From Motacilla alba alba (taxonomy: Eukaryota; Chordata; Aves; Passeriformes; Motacillidae): 64,000 nucleotides of DNA. Positions 25,601 to 40,600 of the stretch are shown here, piece after piece. Numbering within the stretch: position 1 is the stretch's first letter; each line of letters begins with the position of its first letter. The translations under genes were made by a program, and so were the position numbers. The DNA is taken from positions 46,267,652 through 46,331,651 of the forward strand of contig NC_052017.1 in NCBI RefSeq assembly GCF_015832195.1. Direction: 5' to 3'. The notes beneath the pieces are model-generated. The model saw only the letters and a list, made by a program, of their open reading frames with translations, was not told where the DNA came from and made no database searches.

Positions 25601-28600
25601 AGCAATACTGATCAACTACAAATGACACTGCTCAAGTAAATTTAATATATTTTTTTCTTGAGTTTCCATGACAACAGCTCTGATGTTTAATGTTCCTAAA
25701 CTATTTGATGAGTCACTGATTACCAAACAAGTCTGATCCTGGCAGTATGCAGTACAGCAGGCCAAAGCATGTCATTTGCAAGTGCTTCACCTTCTTGTGA
25801 CAACTCTACAGTCAGGTCACAATCATTTCCATTTCAACTGAAATCACAACTCTTTCAGAATGGTCTGCATTTGAAAGTGATTTAACTCCTCTCTCTCACA
25901 TTTCTTCCATATTTACTTTCTGCTAGCAATCAATCCTGAGTGATGTTTCAGGGAAGGAGACAATGACAAGTACATGAAACTCATCTGTTACTGAAACCCC
26001 AGTCTATTCTCCATGTCCGGAAATAATTATTTAAAATATTTAATCCTGCGTTCAAGTTCAATTCTGAAACATGTCATGTGTCAAATTTCACTAAATTCTA
26101 AAGAGCACATATCTTTTCCTCATATTAAAAAAACACAAATCAGTGACAAGCATGAAATACTTTTGCTTTAAACATTAATAACTACAAATCAGTATGACCT
26201 AATAAAAGAAAATTGGTGGTTATAAGTACTAAGTTCAAGTAAATCACAAATACATTGTAAATCTGATGCAATGGAGTTGGTGGAGAAGCCCTTAAGTAGG
26301 AATTGTCATGCTTATTTTCTAAAACAGAGGCAAGACAGTAATAATCATGTTGCAAGCCAGAAATAATCATGGAAAAGCAGGGCTAATGAACTCAAGAGCA
26401 GCCCTGCATTAATGTAATTAGACTGCTCTAAGTCATTGAACTAGTTAATGAGACTAGTTAATTAGTCATAGAAAACTGCAAGAACATACTAGCTTATAGG
26501 TGCCTATAGCATCCTTTGTTGCTAAGCATAGGCTTACTCTACGTGCAGCCAACATACCACTCTCCAAGAGGGACAAAACCAATTGATGAAGTATCAGCTT
26601 GTTTCTCATTGGAAGGAAGAGACATCAACCAAAAATTCTGATTTTTACTTTAGACACGTATTTGCCAACACAATAATTCTGATTTTTATGTTAATCATGT
26701 CTTCAAGTTGCAAAGTTTTTCCTTTTAATTAGTGAGTAATATGACTGCAGTTCTACTGGTGCAGCGTCTGTAATGTAACAGCCACAGGAAAGTTTCTTTG
26801 TTAATGATACCATTGTTACAGCACATGGAGGCATTTAAACAAACATTTAAATAAAGGCAGTTAAACAAATGTCCTGTGACATTCAGTTTTTTTAAAGCAT
26901 TGTGAAGACCCAGTATAAACTGAGAGGTACCTGAGAATATAGGTCAAAAGCAACATCTGCATCACAAGGAATGGGTACGAGAAACTTTCACGAAGAGGTG
27001 GAGTCCACATGACACGAGTGCACTGAAAATAAGAACTGGGTTAGATGGTAACATTCACTGATATATTTCCATAAAACCACGCATCTGTATTTCAAAATCA
27101 ATGACAACAGATACTCCAATAAAGCAAAAACCAAGCTATATGAGGTTTTAGTCAGAATGTTATAAAGACAAGCCAGGAAGCAGAAAAGAGGAAGGAAAAG
27201 GAAGTGGCTTCCACACTTGGGGGCCTAATATATGCTGTTTAATTAAAATAGAGCACTGCTTTTCCAAAATGAAATGTGGCAGCTAGAGAATATCCAATTA
27301 AAAAGCAGGGCAGCAGCTACTTGTCCGCTAGTTTTGCTGAAATAATCAACTCCTAGGTAAATAATTCTCAAATTCATGCAGTGACTTGCCACACTTAGAG
27401 ACAGTGACAGTGTGTTGGGAGATGATCTGAAGGATAAAACAATATATTCTCCATTATGCTAGAGTTCTTAAGGTTATTCACATTTTTATCAGTAACAGCA
27501 CATTAAGTATAAAATCTCAAGCTGCCCTGCAAAACAGGCCAGTACACTTGACTCATGAAATTAAATTCATACATACCCTATACTACTTATATATACATAA
27601 CTTATGTATTCCACTCTTTAACCCTAATAAAGCCAAGCATAATACACTGAAGTCAACTGAATAGTTTTTTCATTAATTTCTTAATTAATGGGGTTCATGA
27701 CAAACAAATAATGGGCCTCATGGCAAATGGCTCAGCTACAACTGCTATCTCCAATGTCTTCATTCAGTTCTTTATAAAGTGCTTGCACTGACCTTAAAAA
27801 AAAAGACCAAATACAACTTTACAGGAGTAATCTGACATACAAAAAATAAGGTTCAAATTGGCTATCAAGAGATTTGCATTAAAAATTAGAAGTAAGTTCT
27901 TTATAACTATAAGAGAAAAATGTAATTCACCTTAACATGGGCTTTTATGAATCTATGAAAATAATGCAGGATACTGTGGCCAGGATGTTCCTTTTCCTTT
28001 GCTTCCTAGAATCTTTAAACCATTTTTTAAAATATTGTTTTACCGAACAAGTCACTAAAATCAACATTATATAATTCCTTGCTTATTGTCTTGCCATTTC
28101 CCAAGTATGTTAAATTAATAGTGTAAAATAAAAGCAAAGAACAGAAACTCATCACATTAATCACAGTCCCTGACATCTAGAAGTACTTTGTAAAAGCTGC
28201 ACCAATTATCATTAAAATAAACCTTTCATAAATATATGCATTAATATGCTGTCCTCAGCTGACTGCACAGATGTGATGAGTTAATTTTTTTTTAATAAGG
28301 AATAAATATAATCATGATTATCCTAAAGCAGTGTAGTCATTTTGCATATTTTTCAAGACTACAGCAACATTTGGTTTACCAAATCTTACGATACTGGAGA
28401 AGATAAGACAGGAAAAAAAATGATGAGCATATACAACCATAAAAAGGAAGCATTATCTTAGAAGTGGATTGACTAACGTAGGCTACGCTACTTTTCTATA
28501 TTTGGAATGTAACGCTAAACTCAATCATCAGTGGATGATTTATCAAGGCTGTAAACTCACTCTGCTGCAGGTAGAAACATATCAGATTTGTCTAAGTTTG

Positions 28601-31600
28601 AAATAATGAAAACACAGTAGCAGAAGCACAGCACAAACAAAAACATACAGCCTTAGGGTCACTAGCTCAAAGCCAGAGAGCATTTTTACATACCACTTTT
28701 ACACAGCATTAGAGCTGAGATACCAAGGCTTGCAGATCAGGCTTACTCGTGTACTTCAGTCCTATCCTTCCCAAATAGGAAAGGAAATTTTTGGCAGCTG
28801 GTCTAGCTCCACTGTATGCACTGTCGACCCACACAAGATGATTTGCACATAATCACAAGCCTGTCAAAGAGCTGGGCCTTTCTTCCACACACACAGGCAC
28901 ACCCACAGCATGGCATTCAACACAGCACCCCATGAGGAGAGAGTCCCTGTGCACCTCTAACTACAGGTACTACCATAACTATATACACAACAACATCAAA
29001 TAAGTCTGAGTTACTCCATTCAGCTACAGTCCAAACACAAAAGTGCCAGCTCAGATCAAATGCTGCACCTCTGCAAGTATTTCCTATTGCTCTCCAGAAA
29101 TCCATGCAGTTGAGCTTGAATCAGGGTCGCCTTCCTGAAGCCCTACCTAAGCCCAGACTACATCTGTGTAGAACTATGCAGATCTGCTTTCACATCATTC
29201 TCCAAAACACACTATCTGCTTTTTCCCCAAGTCAAGTCACTCACAGAGAGAGAAGTCACCTATGGAAAGAACTGCACTGTACCACAGTGAAATAAATGGT
29301 TTTTTGCTACCACTGCCTTGAAGTTTTCAACACGTTTCTTTCTGAAATTACACTTACCACCTTGACAGACCTGGTAAACAGTGCCTATTCTATTTGTCTT
29401 CACAAGCAAAGGATGAAACATCATTTCACTTCAGGACGCCATTAAGAATAGAAATCCACATAAAATGCCATATTTACACTCACAGAGCACAAAAAAAAAG
29501 TTTACCAACTCTAATGTTCACCTGTTCTCAACCAGGCAGTTCAACATCCATGGGTGACAATGCTTTAATACGCCTAAATTCTTAAATGCCTAAATTCTTT
29601 AAACATCCCCCAGGCAAACATGGGGGATATTTTAAGAAAAGACATTTCAAATGAAATGAATTTATTTTCAAATTTCAAATGAAATTTGAAAATAAAATAG
29701 CCATTTTATCACACAGATTTTTGTTTTATAAGAGAACTGTCAAAGCTTACTGTGAATGGAAGCATCTCAAATTCTGTTATGTACAATACATGTTCTTACA
29801 ACTCAGTGTTCTCTACCAAGTTCAGCTCAGTAAAGTAACAAAACAAAACATAAATTCAACCCTAAACCAATTTATAAGGTAGTTAGTTTCTATTTAGAAG
29901 TTTTTTACAAATTTCCATTCATAAAATGAGCACTAAGGGAAAAAAAACCCCAACAAACAGCCCAAGGGAGTAAGAATGAAAGCTATGATTTTTCCTCCAA
30001 AATATGAAACAATGACGTGAACAGCATTAACTGGGAAAACCAAGAGATGCTGTAAGTGACAGTTCCTTTATTTCTTCTTTCCTGCGATGCAGCTTACTTA
30101 AATTTAGTACTGGAATCCTTTACATACATACACTATTTCTAATTTCTGTGTAGCCTGGGTATAGTATGTAAGTAATACAGAGGTTTCTTTGCACTTTTCT
30201 TTGTATTGATGAATTCCCAGTAAAATATACAGAAATTCAAAAAAGCTTCTGAAGCTTACTCATATGGTAAATGTAGCCCAGTTATGAGTGGTATGGGCAC
30301 AAAAACAGAGTATTCTGATGTTTTGAAACTTGAAGTCGTTGTGCTACTAAGCTTCAATCCCAGGACCAATTTACAATATATTTCTTTTCTGATTTTTTAT
30401 TTTAAGCACTAAAGGGACATTGGACTGCACTATGTATTTTTCCGTCATAGTCTATTTTGTTTCAATTGTCTTATTAATTTATTTTAATTGAATTTAAGTT
30501 ATTTAAATTCAATCTTAAATCAGTAAGCAACATCACTACATTTAATGAAATGAGAATTAGCTTAAACTTCAATAATAACTTAAAAAAAAAAAAAAAAAAA
30601 AGGAGTGGTGGGAGAGAGAAAGAAACCTACCTCTCCATGATTGAAAAAGAAGCACAACACGGTCACAAGGCCTCCTAGACGACTCCCACTGTGAAAAGAA
30701 GTAAAATAGGTACAACAGAATCTTATCATGGTCAATGTTGCTTAAAAAATGTGAAGCTGCACTTGTGTACAGCTAAGTTTATTGGGGGAGAAGGGAGGAA
30801 AGCTTTCAAACATCAAGGGAAGGCAATCAGTAGAGTACATACAATATTAAAATACTAGTTAGTCAGACAGTGTTTATTTCAGAGCAAACCAGTCCTTCAT
30901 ACATCAACTCTTTTTCACAGAACACCAATTTTAATGTTAATAACTTGGAAAACAGTTATTCCACTGCTCACAAATTTTGGTTCAGATCATTACGTCCGGT
31001 GCTTTTAAAAACCAGGCAATGTAAATGCAGTACTTCTTCCCTAATACCATGAGCAGTAAATTTCAGAACCTGCATGTTCAATCACCCAACAGGAAATTTT
31101 TGTCTGGATCTAAAGATTAATTTACAGTAATCAAATCACGCACATTCAAAAAACATATTGAAATTAATTCATTATATGGGTCAATGCAAGATACAATTTA
31201 ATTTTTATGTGAAATACTGCAATGTTAACATGAGGAAGCTTTTTAAGCCCTTGACTTAATTGTATTTTTTACATTTCCATACCAATCAAATTCACCTATT
31301 GAATAAATAGCAAAAGGAAACCCAAAGATATTACTTTGATTTTCCCATTTCAAAAGAGCAATAGAAAAGGCTCCTATTTGTTTGAACAGATTTGTAATTG
31401 CTCAAGTTATGTGATATAAAGCAAAGAACATTTTTGTGTACACATGTTCGCTACTACTCTGAATGACAGATGATACCATTTTTGCTACTAAAGAAAAGCA
31501 GCAGCCAACTGTTAAGATTCTTGAAAAAAAAAAAAAACCCAAACCAAACAACAGCAAAAAAAAAAAAAATCAACCACACACAAAAAAAAAACCAACCAAA

Positions 31601-34600
31601 AAAAACCCTTCATTAATATACAAGTCAAATATAATCATTAGGTTCTGGGTACAAAATCTGAGAATTAAAGATACCAAGTGCTAAACCAATCTCCAGGAAC
31701 TGTGCATTCTTGCACGTAAAACTCAACTTTACATCACGTAAATTTGAAAAGCTTCAATACTAAAATGCAAAATGACAATAAGAACATGATTAACATTAAA
31801 AATGTTAGCCCTAGAAACAAAACAAAAATTTGCCAAAAAACATCCCAAACCAGAAAAAAAACTCAAGGTCTATGCTTTCTAAAGAAAGTAGTGAGAAATA
31901 AAGAGCTCACTGATTTTTCAATGACATTCATATATAAAATGTGAATTTCTGTATAACTCCCTTAAGAGAAATATTACAAACAACACAAATATTCAAAGTT
32001 TACCTACTTCCTCAAAACATGCATTAGGCAACTTCCTCTTTTTACTGACAGTGTCTGCCCTGAGCTATTCCTTATTTTAACAATCAGCACATGCTCGAGA
32101 GAGAGAAAGAAGTAAAACCCACGGGAGGGGAAACCAATCACATCTCTGAGGAAAATATAGCTGCCTTTCACTTTTTGGCAAAACCAACACATGAAAACAG
32201 GTGTAAACAGAAAACATATTTCCACTTCTGCTTTTCTGCTGAATGTGGAATCCATTTTTGTATGAAAGTGTATTACAGCCCCTGAAATGTAAGGACAGAT
32301 ACTGAAAGCACAAATTTATAGAAAAAGGGAAGTGCATACAATTTGTCCAAAAGAATGCATTAGGTCAAAAAATATTTTGCCTTCTCAGTTACATTAAAAT
32401 GGAAATACATGAAGATCAACTTGAAGGAAAGCACTAGGAAAACGCCAGTCTTGGTTAAAAGTACACCATCATTCAACTTGTTGTAAAAATGAGTCACAGT
32501 GATAATTTTAAGAGCAGAAATATGTCAGAAGCTGTTTAAAACACATACAAGCATCTCGTTTAATCCACAGACCAGTGGTATCAATGAGATACAGTCTCAA
32601 AAAGTTTTCGACAATTTTTTTTCCAGCTTAAAATAATCATTATGTTAAGCAAAAAGCTTCTCTATTCCAGTAAGTTTTTAGTGACAATGTGTATGTAAAA
32701 AAAAAGCACTACTGCTGTATGAACAAATCATCAATATCCCATAAAAATATTTTTACATTCACTTTTTCAAATTTTGTCTAAAAACTGATAGTTAATACCA
32801 ACTAAATAGCCCAGTCTCAACTGCCTTACCTGAGGTATGTACCATATATGAAGAACAGTGACATCATGAATCCATTCAACAGAAAAATCACAGCAACATA
32901 AAAGGAAGCAGGGTCTCCCAACCCTAAGAAAAAACAGTTAATATATGTTGTCAAATATAGAAGAAAAGCCATATTGCTTAAAAAACACCATACAATCAGT
33001 ACACTATCTTAATATATCTATATTACATATAAACTATCAGTATAGCATCTCAGTGTATCTACAGAAAGAGACAATTAGAAAAAAAAAGTAGATGTCATTA
33101 AGACTATTAATCAGGAGACCACAGCTTTGAATAAAAACCAGGAAGAGTAGGGGTAGCTACAACCTTGGGGCAGTCAGTGACAGAATAAGCCAAGAGGGAT
33201 GCACTAACTGCAGAGAAAAACCTGTGAGGTTTAGAAGGTAGAAATACTGCTAAGAATATTCTCTAGACTATATTTTTATTTCATAGAGCTTTTTAGAATA
33301 GGTTTGTCAATCCTAGACTCACACTTCCCATCTCTTGCAGGAGTAAATCCATCTTTAAACATATCACACACAATGCTCTTTGCTTTCTTTGTTTCATTAT
33401 AAGCCAAGATATTTTCCAGTAATGCAAGTCTTTCAATTTATTCATTAACAGACACTTCTGCGCTTGCTCTTCTGCTATTATTCCCTTTCCCACTATTTCT
33501 TTAAACCCTCCTGGCTCTAATCATTTCAGCAATACAGCATAAAAAACCTTATTCATTAAAGTGAATGGCAGCAAAACTTCAGTTTCATATACAGAACTGA
33601 TTATTCCCCACTGCTGAAAACACAGCAAGACAGTTTTCTAAAGTAAGATGATGATACGCTCACAAAACACAGTGGTCTCAATAGCTGGTGCTTCTGTTGG
33701 TTTTGTTTTCATGAAAAACAGGAATGAAAGGTTGTACACCATTTATTGCTTCTTACAAAATTAGAGAAAGTGAACCATTCAAGCTCTGAAGTTCTTACAG
33801 CCTTTGTGCAAAGGAAAAGTACTACCCTGTCATCATACAAAGGCATTCTAAATGATAAAATGAAACAACTTCACAAACTATCATCTATTATTCAGCTTGA
33901 ACTGACTGTAGAACACCTCGAAAGCACTCCTCGGTAAGGTACTTTTATTGTTTAATACCTACTTGACAAGCCACTATTTCAAACATGGGAAAAAAAAAGT
34001 GGCGGTGTCCTTTGGAGCACAGTGTCAAATCAAGGTTTAAGGTTGAAATTCTTATGCTGAATAGCTGCTCATGTAAGGAAGAGGATTCTTCTCAGCAGCA
34101 TCACTAGGTAAGATTTCTCTAAAAAATCTCCAAAATTGAAGGAGGAAATTTTGAAATTAAGGAAGTTGGAATGTATTTGGGATCCTTCAGAAGTTACAAA
34201 AATTAATACACGTACAGTAGGGTTCCAGTTACATTTAGGACATCACATTCTTTGTGACAAACCAACATTATGAAGGCTCAGACCATAACTGTGAAGTTTT
34301 GAACTCCAGGATAGTAATTCAGTCTAGGCCAGAGGAGTTATCTAATAAGCAAAACCCACATTCTTCACACTTAGTAATACAAGAATATTTATTATTTCTG
34401 AAATATGTAAAGCCACAAGTGCATGCATCCAAGGAGAAACCATGATAAATCAGAATTTACCTTCACAGCTTTCAACAGGACTAAGCCCTTTTCCTCTGTT
34501 TACAGTCCAACATGTCTTTGTTGGTACACCAAGGAAATCCATAATGGTGGTATATGTGCGGTACCAGCTGGCAAGGACCACCTAGGGGGAAAACAGGATT

Positions 34601-37600
34601 AGAAGTTTCTGCCCAGAGTAACCTCTCATGACAGCTGGCCCTCTTCCAGGCTCATTTTCAAACTCAGGATTTATCTCAGCACTTTCGACCACCATTTCCT
34701 AGAGGCATCTAACAGACTTCATTACCAGACTAAAATTAGGCCTATTGATACTTAGATACTTTATAACAGAAATAATTTCATGCATCAAGCTGCAATATTC
34801 AGAAAAAAAAACCCTATGTAGTGCATTGTTTGGAAGGCTCTTCATTTGAGTATTTTTGTTTATTAGACATTAAAATCACAGATGTTGTTGACAGAGGACA
34901 GTGGACCAAATTGAACCTATTCAAGTCAATTAATTTTTTTCTATCTCACAAGAATATTAGTGGACCAAAATTTAAAGATTTTTAGTCTGTTTAACTTTGA
35001 TAGGTTAATTTTAAGCATGCGTTCAAATGGCTTCCAGATGCAATGTAAGAGAGCATTTCCATTTTCCATGCAAATGCTGTAATGTTCTTATAACAACAAC
35101 TCAACTAAATCCCAACACCTGAGACAGAAAACATCAGTACTTTACACACAGCAAAAATGAGAACTCATCTCACAGCAAAGTCATTAGTTAATAACATTAC
35201 CTAGCTATTCTGCCAGGATATAACTGACTTTATAGAGTTCATAAATGAGTAATGTGGCCATTCCAGTTGAGCTGCTTTGAAAGTTATAACCCAGGGGTTC
35301 CCAGACTGACAATATGTTTCACCACTGCAGTATTAGCTGCCTCTGCCCTGTGTCACAGAGAACATATATAAGAAAGATGATTCTCTCTTCTCGTTCCCCA
35401 TACAATTAATAAAACTCTTTATGTCACTTCTGTCTCCAAGAAGGGCAAGAAGGAAAAACACACAATGCGTGTGAGAATGTGATGGAGTAAATCCTCCTGG
35501 AAACCACTTCCAAATATACAAAGGACAAAAAAGTGATTTGAAGCAGTCAGCATGGATTTAAAAAGGTGCAATCACACCTGTCCAGCTTTATAACCTTCTA
35601 AGATGACTGTCTTGATAGACAAGGAGACAACTGTGGATATTTTTTTAATCTGGTGCTCAATCTGTTCTACATCTTAAGATTAGATGATGGCACAAGGGAA
35701 CATCCTCAGCAAATCTGCAGGATAAACACTGGAAGGAGTGACTGATCCTTGTGCTGCCATTCAGAGGGACATCAAAAGGCAGGACAAATGGGCCAACAGG
35801 AATCTTCCCAACAGGGAAATGCAAAGTCCTGCACTGGGAATGAACACCACCGTGCACCAGTACAGTTGGAAGCTGACCACCTAGAAAGCAGTTTTGCAGA
35901 AAAGGGCCTGTGAGTCCCGGTGGACAATTTATACGTGAGCCAGCAGCAAGCCCTTGAAGCAAAAAAGACAAATATATCATCAGTTGTATGTCACCAGGAC
36001 AAGAAAGGCAACTCTTCCCGTCTACTCAGCTTGCTAAGACTCTATTTGCTGTGCTGAGCTCAGTTCTGGGCTGCCCAAGACAAGAAGGACATAGAATAAA
36101 GATGACCAAGACAGACTCTTTTTGGTTGACAAGAGATGAGACAATGAGCATAAATTCAAATACAGGAAATTCCACTTATACATAGGAAAAAACTTTTTTA
36201 ATTTGGGAGTGGTCAAACACTGGAACAATCTGCAGAGAGGTGGAACATATTCAGATTGAAACTGGAGATGACCTGAGCAACCTGCTCTACCTGGTTTGAG
36301 CAGTGTTGAGACTAGACGATCTTCAGACAACCCTTCCAACCTCAACCGTTCTGGGATTCTAAAATTCATTAATTTTTAATATCAAGACTCCAATCATCAT
36401 GGCTCACTTCATATGTGGCCTTCACAACCTCACAATGTAAATCCTGTATATTTAAAATATAACTACATCTTCCTAGACCAAGACTCCATGCCTCAACATT
36501 GTGCCTTACAAAGTACAGTATCCTGAATTCCTGGAAGCTTTCTAAACATCTGTGCCCTGCTGCTTCTGGCAGTGCACATGTGCTTACATGAACCAGACAC
36601 TGCCCCATATAGAGACAGACATCAATAGGCCTGGAGAACCAAATCAGTGTCTTTCTTCTTATCACCTGAATGTACTTTGTTAAGGACATCTGTATGACAT
36701 ATTTGCATCACCAGCCCTGAAGCTGACATTAGCCAAGCATATAAAACATTCTTGCCAAACCAATGTTGCACAAAAAAATATCCAATTACTAATTTATCAA
36801 CTTAACCATTTCATCTGTTTATGTCACAAGTGCCTGCGTCTGGTGCAGATTTTACACGTGAATGCTCCTTAAAAAGGTATCAGGCTAGGTACTTCAAGCA
36901 AAAAACCTATTTTTGCCAAAAGCTACTTTACATGAAACAGTTAACAAGGGCATAGAAATGGAAACAAATCAGTAAGCAGCACAAAATTGCTAGGTCAGTT
37001 GGAGCACAGTGATGTTTCTGGAATTTCTACTGTTCTGTATCAGATAAGGCAGTAAATGCAGAACCTGGCAAACAAAAGCCTAGCTTTCAGACCCAGGAGC
37101 GCTCTGTGGACAAGGCCAGTCCTTTGCTGCAAAAGAACATGTAGAAAAGTCAAGCCCTTTCACTAATTGCCTTTGAGTGTGCACTTTAAAGGCAACTACA
37201 TGGATCTTTGTAACACACTCCTCATTTCAACTCACATCTTCATTATCACCACCACACACAGAAATATCAACTGTTCCATAACAATGAACATCCAGAAGCA
37301 AACTTAACACATTATCTCTCCACCACAGAAACTAACACATTATCTCTCTGCCATTTTTCAACAGAAATGAAAACACTACAATTACTAGAACAATCTGACT
37401 ATGGAGAAAATCACCTCTGTTTGGATTTTAACATTGTACAGCTACAAGGACAACCTTGTAGCTTTTGACAGTTTTTTTTTACTGCTTATATGTATAATTT
37501 ACATAAATGATTTATTGATTGCTACACACTCATTTTACTTTTTTTCCTTTTTTTTTTTTTTTTAAGTTTTTAAGGCTAGTAATGGCTGTACACGTAAGTG

Positions 37601-40600
37601 AACTATTTTACTTTTCTTAATTCATTTAACATCCTATTTATCAATGGGATTTCCAGATTGGTTTTGATGAATTTAATTTTAATATCCATTAAACAAACAA
37701 ACATTTTATTAGAATTCAGCCTTAGTGCTACTAATAGGCTGAAAGAGCTGGAAAGATCCCAAAATATCAAACAGGAAATGAAACACTTTCAGGAAGCAGG
37801 ACTGGATACTGAGCATCTGAAAGAAAAATTTTACTGCCAACAAATAAATCCACAAGCATCTTCTCACCACCCAGCGCCATTATAATCATAAGAAAATTCT
37901 GTAAATTTGAACAACGTATTTCAAATGTCAAGTTGCACCTACTGACAGTTTTATAAATAACAGTTAAGTGGAAACAGGAGTACTCAAGAAATACACTTTA
38001 AAACCCCCCAAAGCACTATGTACAGGAAGTCTACACATTAAGCAGTAAATGACTGAAAGGACTAGAGGAGACTATTTGTCTGCTTTGCATGCCCACACAG
38101 GCACAGAAAAGATGAATGAATTCATACCTTATCACCAGTTTCTATGAGCCAGTATAATCCTAGAAATCTGAATGAACAGAAAACCTACACACTTTGCACT
38201 GTAATCAACCCAGCATTCTTATAGAATGTCAGCCACTATATTTGATTTCATCATCCAGTTTATTTAGTCATCTTTAAGGATGATACTGATGAGTCCTTAA
38301 GAACAAGTTCATTTGACCAGTAATCCTTGATTTTTGAAAGTCAGACTATAGCTGAAGTCAATAAAGCTTTTTCAGCTAAAGGAAATAACTCTTTAGTATT
38401 CAAATAATGATCACAATAGGGCACTTTTAAAACTGAGCTGCAATGAACCTGGATTTAAAAAAAAATTCCAAGCAAACCTTTAATAAATGAGAGGGCAACA
38501 AAAAGTGCTCATCGACATAGCATTTAGTTCTTCCAGAGCAAGGACTTAAGAAGCAAATGAAACCACTATGTGCAACTTGTACAAATACATGCACACCAAT
38601 AACTCTTACACATACAGTTCCTGACAGCAGCTCTGCTCCATCAGAGCAGAAGAATGAGTATAAAAGCTAGGACCCAACAATCACAGCCATTATTAGCTGG
38701 TTCTCATAAAAATAAACTCCTGCTGACACATGAAATTACAGAAATGTACATTAATCAAAGGAATATTCCCTTTGCAAAATGTTTGAGACACACTGGAAAA
38801 ACCCTAAGAGACAGAAAGCTCAACTTTTCTGTACTTTAAACACATGTTCTTTTTACTGACAAAAAAGCAGAGTAGGAATGTGACCTAACCAGGTAACAAG
38901 TCTAACATTAAGTACGCACAAATCAACAGCAGTCAGTCCTCCACAGAGGAATTTCCTCTGCAACATCTAAGTAAACTATTACCACTCATGAATTTCACAG
39001 CCACTGTGTACTGTGATGTGCTTGGTTCTGTCAATTTTGTGTGTCCTACAAAAAATGGAAAACAAAATAATCTGTTGCAACCTGCATCATTTCAGTCATT
39101 ATTGTCACATACTACTGATGCTTCATACATCTTATTTCCTGAAGTACATAACATCAGCAACCTACTTGCTTTCAGGGAAAAGAACAAAAAAAGGCAAGTA
39201 TAAAATTGGTCTGCAACTTTTGGGCACAAAATACTAAGATGCAGAAAGCTTTCATAGCTGATTGAAAATACTTGAAGTTTGGAAATTGATCACAATGTAT
39301 GAAGTAACTTTCTCATTTGAAATCTGGAACTGAAACACAGTATTTAAGCAACACTTCATAAGTCACTGTAACTTTACAAACACATTTTCCAGACTAACTT
39401 TTACAAATTTGTAGTCAAAGCTAAAACAACCAAAGATTAGCAGAAGGTATTATATTTAAAACATAGCTCACCTCTGGGTAAAGATTGAACCTTTGTAAGG
39501 TGTTAATCACTAAAGGATATTCAGTTAGTTTGTCATTCATAATGGCGCATACTCCACTCCAAAATGATGGTGCCTCAATAATGATCTTGAAGTAGGAATA
39601 ATAAAGACCCTACAGAAGAACAGATTAATTATTCACACTTCTGCTTCAGGAACCACTACATACAAGCTTCATCTTTAAACAAATTTTGTAACATAACAAA
39701 CAGGACAGGCTTATTGAAGACGACTATCCAGTTTTTCAAATTTCTTCTATTACTGCCACCAAAACAAGTGATGTGGGTTTCCTTCCACTTTGTTTCATAG
39801 CATACTTGGCAATCTCTCATTTGGGCTGGTAACTACGCATTAAATAGTGTTTCACAATTCTCAAAATAAAAGCAGACAAAAGGTGTGTGTGTTTGTATGC
39901 ATATGTCGACATATATTAATTGAAAAATTATTTAGACAAAAAAGGCTGCATAAGAATACTATAAGTGAAAGCAAGGTACAAGGTACTAGCAGTTTTGTAT
40001 TTTGGGTCCTCCAGAACCATACTTTTAGATTATATTTTAAGTGAACTGTGAAGTGATACATTCATAGGGATCAGCTGCAAGTCACACAAATACTTTGCAC
40101 GTCAAAGTGTAATGCACAGTAGTTGTAAGAGATCAGTATGCATACTTATGCAGAATGTATTAAGACATTTTGGAAAGCCCGTGATTAGATTACAGACAGA
40201 AGTTTTCCAAACACCGAAACATAATCTAACCATTTCCGTGCGAAAAGCCATTTCTCTTTCTAGAGTTGACAGGTGAGAAAAATGACGGTCATTTTCAAAA
40301 AGAGTTGTTATGTGACACCTGCCAAAAAATAATAACAATTAAAATGGAATAAAGAGGTTTAGAATATGTACTAAGTCATAGATAGCAAAGACCATTCAAT
40401 GAATACCCAAAGTTTACTTACAAACTGCTATTGTAATTTATTCATGTATTATACCAATATCCTCATCTATTCAGATAATTTTAAATTGAATATGAGCAAA
40501 GAGTATTTATTAAATTCTATTATGGCATTAGTAACAATACTATAACACACTATGTATTATACATAAAACTGTAGTGTATTTTAATTTAAGTGCAAACACT

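Larger units (their letters stand above)
27023..30630 (-). other. DPY19L1: DPY19L1 intron 8
   Basis: A 3.6-kb intron holding the 36-bp palindrome, the 11-bp inverted repeat and the A20 tract. No coding sequence recognised. Confidence 0.85.
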
